The translations under genes and the position numbers were made by a program. This document shows positions 45,805 through 55,647 of a DNA stretch of 64,000 nucleotides, piece by piece (position 1 is the first letter of the stretch; each line of letters begins with the position of its first letter). The notes under the pieces were generated by a model. The model was not told where the DNA came from, did no database searches, and saw nothing but the letters and a program-made list of their open reading frames with translations. This DNA is from Heliophilum fasciatum (GTDB taxonomy: Bacteria > Bacillota > Desulfitobacteriia > Heliobacteriales > Heliobacteriaceae). The DNA lies in NCBI RefSeq assembly GCF_004341395.1, contig NZ_SLXT01000007.1:81158-145157 (forward strand), in the 5' to 3' direction.

Positions 45805-47271
45805 CTATTCTGCGGCTTCTTCCAAAAGGGCAAAGTGATTTTGCTTCATCCACCAATCGGTGTAGGGCAAGCGTGTGCGCTTGGCCAAGTTCTTGGCAAA
45901 GCTCCGGTTCGTCAAGGTATCGTGGATCCGCTGGCCAAAACTGATCAGGCCATTGAACCCAAAGGCTGTATATTCATCAATGATCGGAATGGAGGGAATG
46001 CCCAGCTTATTGGCCCACATGGCGGAGCCGGAGTGACGGGAGATGTAGATGTCAGGGCGAAGCCGGTTTAAGAGGTTGATAATTTCAAAGTTTTGCTGGT
46101 CACAGACGCTGATTGGCAGATCCTTTTGGGTTTGCGCCACATGCTTAACGGACTCCGGCAAAGCGCCGTGATCATATTGCTGATCATAATGCCAGGTGGC
46201 GCCCCAGATCACTTCGATACCCAACTCATTGAGAACACGGATATAATTGTGACCATAGCTGGGTCCCATTCCAACGACGGCCTTGGTTCCCCTGAGCTTG
46301 GCACGCAGTTTTTCTAAGGCAGGGGCAATGCGTTCTTCTTCTTTGGCGATATAGGCTTCCACTTCGGTTTCTTTACCGATCGCCTGGCCAAGACCGCGTA
46401 ACCAGCTTTTAATACCGGCAACACCGTGGGGCTGCAAGGACTTCACATAAGGAACGCCGTACTCTTGTTCGAGTCCATTGCCAAGATAGCTGCCCAGCGT
46501 ACCGCAGATGCTGACGGTGGCGGCCGATTCGGAAACTCGGGACAGTTGCTCTACCGTCGAAAAGGGTGCAACGAACAACGGTTCGACACCGAACTGGGCA
46601 AACATTTCGATAATTTCCTTGCGCGCGCTGCCGCGAAAATTGATCATATTAACGAAATTTGTCTTTTTTTCTGGTGGTTTGACGACTCCCGTAAGGATCG
46701 CATGGAAGGCAGCGTCAAATCCGGAAGCCCATACTTTGGATTTGAAACCTTCGCAAAATACCGGGACGAGAGGAACAGGAATATCATCGGCCAGTTCGTC
46801 CAAGGTGCTTTGGATATCTTCGCCGATGATCCCCGATACGCAGGAGGTAGTCACAAAGATAACCTTAGGATGATAGCGCTGGTAAATCTCTTCGATGGTT
46901 TGCCGTAGTTTGCCGGTGGCCCCGAACACCGTATCCTGTTCGTTGAGGTTCGTGCTGGCGAAGTGGATGTTTTTGTGTTTCCAGTCCCGGATGGAATTGC
47001 CCCATTTGTTGGTTACGTTGGAATAAATGGCATCAGCGGCACACCCAACCGGTGCGTGATTGATGATTGCGGCATCGATTATGCCCGACAGATACCCTTG
47101 GGCACAACCGGCGCTGCAGGACGTGCTTTGCGAGAAGCAGCGTTCCCGGTTTTTGAGCGAACACCCGGAACTCTTCTCGACTAAGTCGGTGACGGTTCCG
47201 TTGTAGCCCGAGATGGCCCCCAGGCGAAATTCACGGATGGGCGCTTCGGAATTGCGAATGTTGATGGCCAT
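45805..47271 (-). CDS. Nitrogenase-like alpha subunit D3
   Basis: 488 residues from ATG 47271 (AAAGGGGGATC upstream); the longer open frame to 47439 crosses the leader terminator and is not coding. Cys52/56 (SCSAGC), Cys77 (APVGCAAD) and Cys144 (TSCVSGIIGED) as P-cluster-type ligands; Cys256 (VSICGTLGSYLG) as cofactor-type ligand, aligned with Cys255 of D1. IIDEYTAFGFNG replaces the GDEHLGFGYQG of D1, so the candidate His ligand is not kept there, which hints at different active-site chemistry. Together with K3 it is the sister of D1K1 but without a sulfhydrylase gene. Confidence 0.8.
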   Translation of the reverse strand: MAINIRNSEAPIREFRLGAISGYNGTVTDLVEKSSGCSLKNRERCFSQSTSCSAGCAQGYLSGIIDAAIINHAPVGCAADAIYSNVTNKWGNSIRDWKHKNIHFASTNLNEQDTVFGATGKLRQTIEEIYQRYHPKVIFVTTSCVSGIIGEDIQSTLDELADDIPVPLVPVFCEGFKSKVWASGFDAAFHAILTGVVKPPEKKTNFVNMINFRGSARKEIIEMFAQFGVEPLFVAPFSTVEQLSRVSESAATVSICGTLGSYLGNGLEQEYGVPYVKSLQPHGVAGIKSWLRGLGQAIGKETEVEAYIAKEEERIAPALEKLRAKLRGTKAVVGMGPSYGHNYIRVLNELGIEVIWGATWHYDQQYDHGALPESVKHVAQTQKDLPISVCDQQNFEIINLLNRLRPDIYISRHSGSAMWANKLGIPSIPIIDEYTAFGFNGLISFGQRIHDTLTNRSFAKNLAKRTRLPYTDWWMKQNHFALLEEAAE

Positions 47272-47325
47272 GACGATCCCCCTTTGATGCTGACTTTTTG
47301 GGTTTTTCCAACTTCGGCCCGAAAT

Positions 47326-47508
47326 AGAAAAGAGGTCATATTCCAAATCATTGGAATATGACCTCCGGTTTAACTGGTCGGGCATAATCGACGTTGGTAC
47401 CATTATTCGATTCGATACGAAGTGAACAGCGGCAACCATTGCTTTCTAGATATTAGAAATACAGCGTGTTGCTGGGGTCATTGTTTCACAATTGTATGGT
47501 TCTGTCAA
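47326..47508 (-). promoter_or_regulatory. Promoter plus attenuator leader L6 (before D3K3)
   Basis: Minus strand: TTGACA (47503-47508)-17 bp-AACAAT (47480-47485), a long leader of about 95 nt, then hairpin (G)CCC-GA-CCAG-UUAAA-CCGG-A-GGU (47361-47383) and a 14-bp terminator GAGGTCATATTCCA / TGGAATATGACCTC with T4. It faces L7; 47272-47764 is therefore all control sequence. Confidence 0.75.
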
Positions 47509-47612
47509 TATATTTTTTAAAGTTGCTTATGCAGGCTTGAAAACGAGGAATGGATGGTTGCTGCATTTTTGTCGGTAAAAAGTTTTGGAAGCAATGAAAT
47601 GGAAAATAAATA

Positions 47613-47711
47613 TTGACAGCCTCGGATTTGTGTATTATCATCATCACAAATTTATAGCTAGCTGATCAGGAAACTGAAGGCCAAAACCGATCATAAGGTT
47701 TTGGCCTTTTT
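47613..47711 (+). promoter_or_regulatory. Promoter plus attenuator leader L7 (before exporter pair 2)
   Basis: TTGACA (47613)-17 bp-TATCAT (47636). Hairpin at 47660-47680: GCU-GA-UCAG-GAAA-CUGA-A-GGC, then terminator AAGGCCAAAACC / GGTTTTGGCCTT with T6. Confidence 0.78.
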
Positions 47712-47764
47712 TATTTCCCTGATAGGGTTTTGACGGCTGGCGTAACGGAAAGGAACGGTGGTGC

Positions 47765-48961
47765 ATGTTCGCGATTATCTGGAAAAGCATAAATCACCGT
47801 AAGGTAGCAAGTCTGATTATGCTCTTCACGATGGCCGTCGGTGTTGCCATCGTCATTACTGTATCGCTGTTGTACCGGGGTGTATCGGTGGGTTTAGAAA
47901 CATCAAAAGAACGGCTCGGCGCCGATCTGGTCGTTGTTCCCGGCGATGTTTCCATGGAACCGGGGTTGCTTTTCGGCGGTGCTCCCGTCAACAGCTATTT
48001 ATCCAAAGACATCGTCGATGCGATTCGCAAGATCCCCCACGTCCAACAGGCGACTCCGCAGTTTTTTACCCATACACTGACATCGGATTGCTGTGATGTG
48101 GGGGAAGAGATCCGGCTTGTCGGTTATGACCCATCCAGTGACTGGATTATCAGCCCATGGCTGAAAACCATTCAAAAAGGGAATCTGGCCGATGATGAGA
48201 TCATTGTCGGGCCGAAGGTGCCCGATGTTCTTGGTGATCAACTGCGTGTACTGGGCAAATCCTTTCGGGTCGTCTCCAATTTGGAGTACTCAGGAACAAG
48301 TCTGGATTATTCGATACTGGTCAATCTTGATGAAGCCCGGCGACTGGCCGCGAACAGTAAACCCCTTGGCCAGACATGGCAAAAGGTAGGCGAGCCCAAG
48401 AATTTGGTTTCCACCGTTTTGATCAAGCTGGACCCATCAGCCGATATTGCAGCCATCAGTTCGGAAATTCAACGCCTGGGATATTGTAAGGTGATCGTCG
48501 CATCGGAGGTGAAACAGCGAATTAGCGATCAATTCACGGCATTGCTGGTATTACTGGGGGGCATAGGGTTGCTGACCGTGATCGTATCGCTGCTGCAACT
48601 GTTTTCCCGGTTTTATACACTTACACTGGAACGTCAGGCGGAATGGGGGCTGTACCTGGCGATTGGCGCGACAACTCGTGATGTAGCCGCTTTGGTGATC
48701 GGTGAAGCGCTGGTGGTAATTTTAGGCGGTGTTGCAGCGGGAGGGGTGCTGACCCTTCCGTTGTACGAAGGAACGTTGTCGGTGTTACAGACCTATCAGT
48801 CGTTTCCCTACATCGCTCCGGGTTTTGGTTATATGGTTTCCACGATCTTCGCGGTCACCTTGCTCTACTTGGGGCTGGGCGCTTTGGCCGCCTGGCTGCC
48901 GGCGTATCAAGGAAGCCATGTGGAGCCGACTTCCGTGATGACCCGTGGGGAGTTCGATTGA
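47765..48961 (+). CDS. FtsX-family ABC permease with conserved CC motif, pair 2
   Basis: 398 residues, same build as the protein at 29989: one N-terminal helix, an outside domain with SDCCDVGEEIRLVGYDPSSD, and three C-terminal helices (ending EPTSVMTRGEFD). It is a paralogue of pair 1 but the gene order is reversed (permease before ATPase) and it has its own promoter and leader. The conserved Cys pair and acidic residues face outside. Role unknown; likely export or sensing linked to the sulfur island. Confidence 0.8.
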   Translation: MFAIIWKSINHRKVASLIMLFTMAVGVAIVITVSLLYRGVSVGLETSKERLGADLVVVPGDVSMEPGLLFGGAPVNSYLSKDIVDAIRKIPHVQQATPQFFTHTLTSDCCDVGEEIRLVGYDPSSDWIISPWLKTIQKGNLADDEIIVGPKVPDVLGDQLRVLGKSFRVVSNLEYSGTSLDYSILVNLDEARRLAANSKPLGQTWQKVGEPKNLVSTVLIKLDPSADIAAISSEIQRLGYCKVIVASEVKQRISDQFTALLVLLGGIGLLTVIVSLLQLFSRFYTLTLERQAEWGLYLAIGATTRDVAALVIGEALVVILGGVAAGGVLTLPLYEGTLSVLQTYQSFPYIAPGFGYMVSTIFAVTLLYLGLGALAAWLPAYQGSHVEPTSVMTRGEFD

Positions 48962-48985
48962 ACAGTGGGGGAAAGGAGGTAGCGC

Positions 48986-49681
48986 GTGGGCAAGGCGATT
49001 TTAGAGACGAAAAAAATCCATAAAAATTATGGGTCGGAGACGATCCTGGAACATATTTCAGTCGTTGTAGAAAGCGGATCGATGCTGGCGATTACCGGTC
49101 CCTCGGGCAGTGGCAAAACAACACTCCTCTCGATCATGGGACTGCTACAAAAAGCATCGGCCGGGGAAGTCCTTGTCGATGGGATTGCGGCTTCGCAGTT
49201 ATCACCAAAAGGGCAGGCGGCATTGCGAAGGCAATATTTTGGACTTATCTTTCAGCGTGCCCGTCTCATCAGTTCCCTTACGGCCATTGAGAATGTGTTA
49301 GTGCCTGCCTGGCTGGCGCGGAAAGAAAAAGCAGTAGTGAAAAAAGCGCAAGCGCTGTTAGCTCATTTTGGTCTGGCGAACCGGATGCATCACCGTCCCC
49401 AGGAACTGAGCCTCGGGCAGTTGCGCCGGGTCGCTTTGGCCAGAGCCTTGCTGTTAGAACCACCGATCTTATTAGCCGATGAACCGACCAATGATCTGGA
49501 TCCGATCATGGCGAACAAAGTGATGGATTGGCTGGCCGATGCTCGGGAAACCGGTGCCGCAGTGATCGTCGTCACCCATGATCCGGCGATGGCTGCCCGG
49601 GCTGACCATGTGGTTAACTTGCAACAGGGACGATTGGTTTTGGCAGACAATCAACATGAGGGAAACAACAACGGAGGTTGA
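48986..49681 (+). CDS. LolD/MacB-type ABC exporter ATPase, pair 2
   Basis: 231 residues, GTG start after AAAGGAGG. Walker A GPSGSGKTT, signature LSLGQLRRVALARAL, Walker B ILLADEPTNDLD. Partner of the FtsX protein upstream, same length as the pair 1 ATPase. Leader L8 starts at its stop codon, so part of the transcript may read on into the importer genes. Confidence 0.85.
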   Translation: MGKAILETKKIHKNYGSETILEHISVVVESGSMLAITGPSGSGKTTLLSIMGLLQKASAGEVLVDGIAASQLSPKGQAALRRQYFGLIFQRARLISSLTAIENVLVPAWLARKEKAVVKKAQALLAHFGLANRMHHRPQELSLGQLRRVALARALLLEPPILLADEPTNDLDPIMANKVMDWLADARETGAAVIVVTHDPAMAARADHVVNLQQGRLVLADNQHEGNNNGG

Positions 49682-49726
49682 CCAGTTAAACTGGAGGCCT
49701 GGTGTTAAAACCAGCCTCCTTTTTGT
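49677..49726 (+). promoter_or_regulatory. Attenuator leader L8 (between exporter pair 2 and importer 2)
   Basis: Hairpin GUU-GA-CCAG-UUAAA-CUGG-A-GGC (49677-49698) overlaps the ATPase stop codon; terminator GGAGG(C)CTGGT / ACCAGCCTCC with T5. No separate promoter is seen, so here it works as an internal attenuator. Because its upstream side is coding sequence, this copy shows how little sequence the element needs. Confidence 0.78.
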
Positions 49727-49798
49727 TTGCCTGCGAAGCGATAGCGTTTTACCGGGAATTTTTCTGGAAACCTGCATGAAAAAAGGGGGTTAAAAACC

Positions 49799-50590
49799 AT
49801 GGCCAACCGATTGGCAAAATGGACGGACAAATTCATTGATTACATTGGCTTGATTGGTTTTTTCGTCATTTGGGAAATGGCGCCGCGTATCGGTCTCGCC
49901 GATCCCCAGTTTATTCCGCCGGTTTCTCAAGTCATCGCTGATATGTGGAAAATCGGCAGCAGTGGAGAACTGTTTATACACATCGTCACCAGTTTGCGGC
50001 GAACGCTGCTGGGATTGTTTTTAGCGATTGTCCTGGCCATTCCTACAGGATTTATTCTCGGTGGCATTTTTCCACGACTGACGCAGTACTTGCGGCCCTT
50101 ATTACGGCTTTTTGGTCAAATCAATGCCTTTTCGCTTTTTCCGATTTTTATTCTTTTCTTCGGTATCGGGGAAGTAGCCAAAGTCAGCATCATCTTTTGG
50201 TCCACGATCTGGCCGGTGTTGTTTACAACGATTGCCGGTGTTCAGCAAGTGGATCCGCTTTATATCAAAAGTGCCCGGTCAGTGGGCGCAAACCCGGTCA
50301 CGATTTTTTTCAAAGTGATCTTGCCCGGCGCTGCACCGTCGATCTTTACCGGTATCCGGCTTGGCTCAACGACGGCCTTTCTCATGTTGATTGCCGCCGA
50401 AATGATTGGTGCCAGTGCCGGTTTAGGTTGGTTGATTCACAACTCGCAAATCAACAATCTTATTCCCCGTCTGTTTGTGGCAACGATTACGATCGCCTTG
50501 CTGGGAATGGGCCTCAATTATTATATTCACTGGTTTGAAGCGAACTTATTGACGTGGAAGCAGGCACCGGAAAGAGCCGGAAAAGGATAA
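49799..50590 (+). CDS. SsuC-type ABC importer permease, importer 2 (first of four)
   Basis: 263 residues, six-helix BPD_transp_1 protein. EAA-type loop SARSVGANPVTIFFKVILPG. Start after AAGGGGG. The next gene is a close paralogue, so the two could form a heterodimer channel. Confidence 0.85.
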   Translation: MANRLAKWTDKFIDYIGLIGFFVIWEMAPRIGLADPQFIPPVSQVIADMWKIGSSGELFIHIVTSLRRTLLGLFLAIVLAIPTGFILGGIFPRLTQYLRPLLRLFGQINAFSLFPIFILFFGIGEVAKVSIIFWSTIWPVLFTTIAGVQQVDPLYIKSARSVGANPVTIFFKVILPGAAPSIFTGIRLGSTTAFLMLIAAEMIGASAGLGWLIHNSQINNLIPRLFVATITIALLGMGLNYYIHWFEANLLTWKQAPERAGKG

Positions 50591-50631
50591 GCCATGCAGT
50601 TGACATGGTCAGGAAAGGAGCGAGATGCAAA

Positions 50632-51492
50632 GTGGGTGTTTTGTTGAAGAAAGAAATCGGCGCGCAAGAACTTGCGATGGCCAAAAAGTCGTCATCGCAA
50701 CTGTCGGTTCAAAAAAAGATACGATCTTGGGTTAAGCAAGGTTTCGCCAACAGTGCGGCAATCATCGTCTTTCTTCTATTATGGGAAATTGCTCCCCGCG
50801 TGGGGTGGGTGGAACAAACTTTTATTGCGCCGCCAAGTGTTGCTTTGGCGACCATTGGGAAATGGCTGGTCAAAGGTACGTTGATCAAACATGTCGGTGT
50901 AAGTCTGTCCCGAGCGTTGCTTGGTTTTATCCTGGCCATGATGGTAGGCATTCCATTGGGGTTCTTGCTGGGAGGTTGGTATCGGACGTTCGAACGGATC
51001 GTTACGCCGGTGCTGCGTCTGATGGGTGAAGTCAATCCCTTTGCCCTTTTTCCCGTTTTTATCTTGCTCTTTGGTATCGGTGAAGTATCAAAAATATCGA
51101 TGATCTTTTGGGTATGTCTCTGGCCGATTTTGTTTAATACCGTTACCGGTGTCAAAAACGTGGATCCCTTGTTAATCAAATCAGCCCATTCCATGGGTGT
51201 CCGTCAAAATGCGCTTTTTTTCAAAGTGATCCTTCCTTCGGCAGCACCGAATATTTTTCACGGTGTAAAAATGAGTTCCGGTTTGGCTTTTTTCATGCTC
51301 ATCGCCGCTGAAATGATTGGTGCCAGCAGTGGGTTAGGTTGGCTCGTCTGGAATGCCCAGAACAATTATCAGATTCCGGATTTGTTCGGAGCGACGATGG
51401 TCATCTCGGTATTGGGACTTTCTATCAATCAGCTTTTCGCGTGGGCGGAACGCCGGTTGCTCGCTTGGAAACAAAGTACAACAGCATGGTAA
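50632..51492 (+). CDS. SsuC-type ABC importer permease, importer 2 (second of four)
   Basis: 286 residues from GTG 50632, 11 bp after AAAGGAG; TTG 50641 is an alternative. Same family as the preceding gene (FGIGEVSKISMIFW against FGIGEVAKVSIIFW) with a longer cytoplasmic N-terminus. EAA-type loop SAHSMGVRQNALFFKVILPS. Confidence 0.82.
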   Translation: MGVLLKKEIGAQELAMAKKSSSQLSVQKKIRSWVKQGFANSAAIIVFLLLWEIAPRVGWVEQTFIAPPSVALATIGKWLVKGTLIKHVGVSLSRALLGFILAMMVGIPLGFLLGGWYRTFERIVTPVLRLMGEVNPFALFPVFILLFGIGEVSKISMIFWVCLWPILFNTVTGVKNVDPLLIKSAHSMGVRQNALFFKVILPSAAPNIFHGVKMSSGLAFFMLIAAEMIGASSGLGWLVWNAQNNYQIPDLFGATMVISVLGLSINQLFAWAERRLLAWKQSTTAW

Positions 51493-51554
51493 GCAATCTG
51501 GGTACCGGAAGGGGAAGAAAAGGGCAATGTTGATCAGAAGGAGGAAGAAATACA

Positions 51555-52571
51555 ATGGCAGCTCCCAATAAAAACAAACTGTATCTAGGGATGGCCACAT
51601 TGGTAGCCCTGGTGGCCGTCGTTTTCGGAACGGATCTCCAGCAACATGAGAATAGCAACAGTGGCGATAGCGGTTTGCTGACTGTGAAAACATGGACGCG
51701 CAAAGATTGTTCCTTGACGCCGTGGTTGGTGACCGAAAAGCTGGGGTACTTTGCGGAAGAAGGAATCCGGCTGGAATATACAGGGGAAACGCAGGCGCCG
51801 CAGCAGATTCCTTCTATTTTAAATGGCAATAATGATGTCGGATCCTTTCACCCCAATACGATTGCCGTAGCCAAAGCGGGCGGTGCAAAAATCACCGGCG
51901 TCGTCCGTGGTGGTCAGGAGCCGTCACTCGAGTTTGATCCTGACCTGCGGCATATGAATTGGTATGTCAATCCGGATAGTGGCATCACATCGTTTGATCA
52001 ATTGAAAAATGTTGACCGGAAACTTAAGTTTTCGACCATCAGCAAAAACATCTGCGCTGATTTTCTGGCGAATAAAATCGCCGATAAGTACGGCCTTCCC
52101 CGCGATAAGATCGAATGGGTGACCATGCCCGATATTCAGGCGGTGCAAGCGCTGAAGCAGGGTTTGATCGATGTTGGCGGTATTCATCCGCCCTATTATA
52201 AGGCCATGGAGAAATCAGGTGCGCTCAAAGTTGCGGACACCAGTGAAACCCAACTGGGTCCCGCCGCTGGGGTAACCTACTATGTCTTTACCGATGATTT
52301 TATTGCCAAAAATCCCGAAACGGTGAAGAAATTTGCTCGTGCAATTACCAAAGGGCAGAAGTGGGCCAATGACAACCCCGAGCTTGCCCGGCAATGGACA
52401 GAAGAAGCCCTCGGGGTACCGGTGACGGGCGTTCACTATTATGCCAGCAGCCGGGAAATTGATGAAACACAAATTGAGCCTTGGATTGAGGATCTGGAAG
52501 CGCATGATGTGATCCCCAAAGGAAAAATCAAACCGTCCGATCTGGTCACCGATCGATTCACGCGCGGTTAA
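51555..52571 (+). CDS. NitT/TauT-type substrate-binding protein, importer 2
   Basis: 338 residues. The N-terminal hydrophobic segment (LGMATLVALVAVVFG) has no lipobox Cys, so it stays as a membrane anchor or is cleaved by signal peptidase I. SsuA-like fold: TPWLVTEKLGYFAEEGIRLE, then GNNDVGSFHPNTIAVAK. It should deliver the substrate to the permeases on both sides. Distinct from the lipoprotein at 28117, so the second importer probably takes a different compound. Confidence 0.85.
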   Translation: MAAPNKNKLYLGMATLVALVAVVFGTDLQQHENSNSGDSGLLTVKTWTRKDCSLTPWLVTEKLGYFAEEGIRLEYTGETQAPQQIPSILNGNNDVGSFHPNTIAVAKAGGAKITGVVRGGQEPSLEFDPDLRHMNWYVNPDSGITSFDQLKNVDRKLKFSTISKNICADFLANKIADKYGLPRDKIEWVTMPDIQAVQALKQGLIDVGGIHPPYYKAMEKSGALKVADTSETQLGPAAGVTYYVFTDDFIAKNPETVKKFARAITKGQKWANDNPELARQWTEEALGVPVTGVHYYASSREIDETQIEPWIEDLEAHDVIPKGKIKPSDLVTDRFTRG

Positions 52572-52617
52572 TACGGGGCGATTCACTGGCGGTTAATTTT
52601 GAAAGGAGTCCTGAGCT

Positions 52618-53565
52618 ATGACGGTACATCAACAAGAAACGGAAAGCAAAGAAGGGGGCAAAACCCAAGAGAATTCTGCGGCGCAGCCTGCCGTTGCTGC
52701 AAAAATCGCCCCGAATAAGATTGTCGCTCGCAATGTCAGCCGAATTTTTAAGACTCGCACGAACGAGGGGGACGGCTCCGGGGAATATGTCGCTTTTCGT
52801 GATGTCAGCCTGGAAGTTCGCCAAGGTGAATTTTTGACGATTGTGGGGCCTAGCGGCTGCGGGAAATCAACATTCCTAGATATTATCGCTGGGTTATCAT
52901 CGGCCACGTCCGGTGAGATCTTGATCGATGATCAACGCATCACCGGGCCGGGCTTGGATCGGGGAATTGTTTTGCAGGGGTATGCGTTGTTTCCCTGGCG
53001 GACGGTGCGCGCGAATGTGGAATTCGGCTTGGAAGTGAAAAAGATACCGAAGGAAAAAAGAGGTAAAATCAGCCAGGAATATATCGAATTGGTCGGATTG
53101 CGGGGATTTGAAGACCGCTATCCTCATGAATTATCGGGCGGGATGAAGCAACGGGTGGCCATCGCGCGGGCATTGGCGTATGATCCGGAAGTATTGTTGA
53201 TGGATGAACCCTTTGCCGCCCTTGATGCGCAGACCCGGGAAATCTTACAGGAAGAGTTGTTACGCATCTGGGAAGAGACCCATAAGACGATCATTTTCGT
53301 GACTCACAGTATTGATGAGGCCGTTTTCCTCGCCGACCGGGTGGCGATTATGCAGGCGCATCCGGGACGGCTCCGGGAAATCATCGATGTCAATCTGCCC
53401 CGTCCCCGTCACTATGCGGAGACGATTGCTTCCATTGAATACAGCTGGATTCGTCACAAGGTGTGGGAATTGCTTCAGGACGAAAATTCCCTGGTCAAAA
53501 GCAAGCGCGTTCAGACTGGCAATCAGGATGTGGCTGAAGTGATATCCAAATCGGTGAATCTCTAA
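52618..53565 (+). CDS. SsuB/TauB-type ABC importer ATPase, importer 2
   Basis: 315 residues. Walker A GPSGCGKST, Q-loop LQGYALFPWRT, signature LSGGMKQRVAIARAL, Walker B VLLMDEPFAALDA. It carries N- and C-terminal extensions of about 35 and 40 residues. As the only ATPase for four permeases, it may serve more than one channel. Confidence 0.87.
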   Translation: MTVHQQETESKEGGKTQENSAAQPAVAAKIAPNKIVARNVSRIFKTRTNEGDGSGEYVAFRDVSLEVRQGEFLTIVGPSGCGKSTFLDIIAGLSSATSGEILIDDQRITGPGLDRGIVLQGYALFPWRTVRANVEFGLEVKKIPKEKRGKISQEYIELVGLRGFEDRYPHELSGGMKQRVAIARALAYDPEVLLMDEPFAALDAQTREILQEELLRIWEETHKTIIFVTHSIDEAVFLADRVAIMQAHPGRLREIIDVNLPRPRHYAETIASIEYSWIRHKVWELLQDENSLVKSKRVQTGNQDVAEVISKSVNL

Positions 53566-53591
53566 AACAGCCAGGTGGGGGTGTCGGCATT

Positions 53592-54764
53592 TTGTTTCGT
53601 ACAACAACATGGGTGAACCATGACCTCAATGACCTAGCGGACGATCGAGGGCCGGCGAAAAAAGAAGGCGGCACATCCTTTGATGGCTGGTACAAATATG
53701 CCGGATGGATCGCCATCATTGGGCTATGGGAGCTGGCACCTCGTTTCGGATGGGCCGATCCGCAGTTTTTACCTTCCTTTTCGCAAGTGCTATCCACCAT
53801 CGTACAGTTGCTTTTTGACGGTACCCTCGCTACCCATGCGGTGGTAAGCCTTTGGAGGGTCATCGTGGCGTTACTGGGGGCGGCTCTGATCGGCTTGCCC
53901 CTGGGTATCCTTTTGGGTGGATGGCTAACCGGGTTGGCCGAAGATTTACGGCCGCTGTTACGTGTCTTCGGTCAAGTAAATCCCTTTTCGCTGATGCCTG
54001 TTTTTATTTTTTTCTTTGGTATTGGCGAAATGGCGAAAGCAGCCGTTCTCGGCTGGGTAGCCCTCTGGCCGATTCTTCATCATACGATTACCGGAGTACG
54101 TATGGTTGATCCGGTGTATATCAAGACAGCCCGTTCCATGAACATCGCACGGATGGATTTTTTTACGCAGGTGCTCCTGCCGGGAGCAGCGCCGTCGATT
54201 TTTGTGGGGTTGCGGATTGCCGTCAACTTGGCCTTTTTTATTCTTACGGCAGCGGAGATGATCGGTGCCAGTGCCGGCTTGGGCTGGGCGGTGCATAACG
54301 CGCACTGTATGTATCAGTTCCCCCGGCTTTATGCGTCAGCCGTCATGATCATTGCCTTAGGTTACGGCACTGCGCAATTGTTGCGATGGGTGGAGAGAAG
54401 TTATTTTTTCTGGAAAGAGCCAACTCAGGATGGGGAGTCCTTATCGGGCACGGAGACGGCAAAAGCAAAAGCTCGGCAACTTGGCTGGGGAGAGTGGATA
54501 TTGATCGCTTCGCTCCTGTTCAGCTTCATTTATGTGGGGGATGGGGTCGTTGATCGGGTTAATGAAGAAGATAAAAATTTCGGCAGGGCGCAAAATCAGC
54601 CGCTTATGGATCATCGCCAGCACGGTGTGAGCCCGGGGCAATCCAACATGGATCACAGCCAACATCGTTCAGGTCAAAATCAGAATCAAAGCGGGAGCGA
54701 GCAAAATCAACTTCCGAAGGAACATGATGAGCCCGGCAATTTTGTGCCGGTGATCAAACCATAG
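53592..54764 (+). CDS. SsuC-type permease with extra helix and His/Met/Gln-rich tail, importer 2 (third of four)
   Basis: 390 residues from TTG 53592. The first about 270 residues are a normal six-helix permease (EAA-type loop TARSMNIARMDFFTQVLLPG). A seventh helix (WILIASLLFSFIYVG) follows and then a tail of about 75 residues rich in His, Met, Asp and Gln (MDHRQHG, MDHSQHR), resembling copper-binding MDH repeats. With seven helices the tail would lie on the outside. Unusual for the family; a metal-linked function is possible. Confidence 0.8.
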   Translation: MFRTTTWVNHDLNDLADDRGPAKKEGGTSFDGWYKYAGWIAIIGLWELAPRFGWADPQFLPSFSQVLSTIVQLLFDGTLATHAVVSLWRVIVALLGAALIGLPLGILLGGWLTGLAEDLRPLLRVFGQVNPFSLMPVFIFFFGIGEMAKAAVLGWVALWPILHHTITGVRMVDPVYIKTARSMNIARMDFFTQVLLPGAAPSIFVGLRIAVNLAFFILTAAEMIGASAGLGWAVHNAHCMYQFPRLYASAVMIIALGYGTAQLLRWVERSYFFWKEPTQDGESLSGTETAKAKARQLGWGEWILIASLLFSFIYVGDGVVDRVNEEDKNFGRAQNQPLMDHRQHGVSPGQSNMDHSQHRSGQNQNQSGSEQNQLPKEHDEPGNFVPVIKP

Positions 54765-54788
54765 CATCAGGATCGAAAGGAGCAACGG

Positions 54789-55562
54789 ATGGAATTCGCC
54801 GTGAACATTGGACGGAAGGCCGCCGTCATCTTGGTTTTTTTAGCCCTATGGGAATTAGCGCCGACCCTCGGCTGGATCGACCCCCTCTTTGTACCGCCGC
54901 TGTCGGCCGTGCTGGCGGCGTTCAACGATCCCGCGGTGTCCGCAGGGTTATGGAAACACACTCAAATCAGTTTAGTTCGTGCACTGGGAGGGTATCTGCT
55001 AGCGTTGGCGCTGGCGATTCCTTTGGGCTTTTTGTTAGGCGGTTGGTTCAAAAAGCTCAACAAAGCCTTCGATTCTATCGTGAATGTCTGTGCTCAAACG
55101 AACCCCTTTATTTTTTATCATATTGTGATGCTTTTCTTAGGCATTGATGAATCCAGCAAAGTTGTGATGATCGCCTGGACTTGTACGTGGCCGATTTTGT
55201 TTAATACCATTGCCGGTATTCAGCATACCGATCCCTTACTGATTAAATCGGCGCGCTCTTTTGGCGTCGGTCGCTGGCGCTTATTTTCCCAAGTGGTACT
55301 GCCGGCAGCGGCACCGGCCATCTTTACGGGGATGCGATTAAGTGCAGGCTACGCTTTTCTCATGCTCGTGGCCGCCGAAATGATGGGGGCTGATTCCGGC
55401 TTGGGCTGGCTGCTTCGGAGCTATCAGGAAAACTATTATATTACACGGATTTTTGCAGCAGCCCTTTTGATCGCCCTGTTGGGTTTGACGGTGGATGCGG
55501 TGATTGGTTATTTTGAAAAAAGGTTTGCCCGGAGGGCAGCGATGGAGCAGGTGAAGGTCTGA
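54789..55562 (+). CDS. SsuC-type ABC importer permease, importer 2 (fourth of four)
   Basis: 257 residues, six helices; EAA-type loop SARSFGVGRWRLFSQVVLPA. Start after AAAGGAG. Closely related to the other three permeases (WELAPTLGWIDPLFVPP at the first outside loop). Confidence 0.85.
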   Translation: MEFAVNIGRKAAVILVFLALWELAPTLGWIDPLFVPPLSAVLAAFNDPAVSAGLWKHTQISLVRALGGYLLALALAIPLGFLLGGWFKKLNKAFDSIVNVCAQTNPFIFYHIVMLFLGIDESSKVVMIAWTCTWPILFNTIAGIQHTDPLLIKSARSFGVGRWRLFSQVVLPAAAPAIFTGMRLSAGYAFLMLVAAEMMGADSGLGWLLRSYQENYYITRIFAAALLIALLGLTVDAVIGYFEKRFARRAAMEQVKV

Positions 55563-55647
55563 TGAGGAACAGACCCTCACCCTTTTTATGAAAAACTTTT
55601 TTATCATAGCCTGTGACCCAACGAGTCATGAACATTTTATTTGCTAC

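Noticed and set aside
47272..47439. N-terminal extension of D3 in the open frame
   Set aside because: It would translate through the terminator and hairpin of leader L6; ATG 47271 has a good ribosome site.
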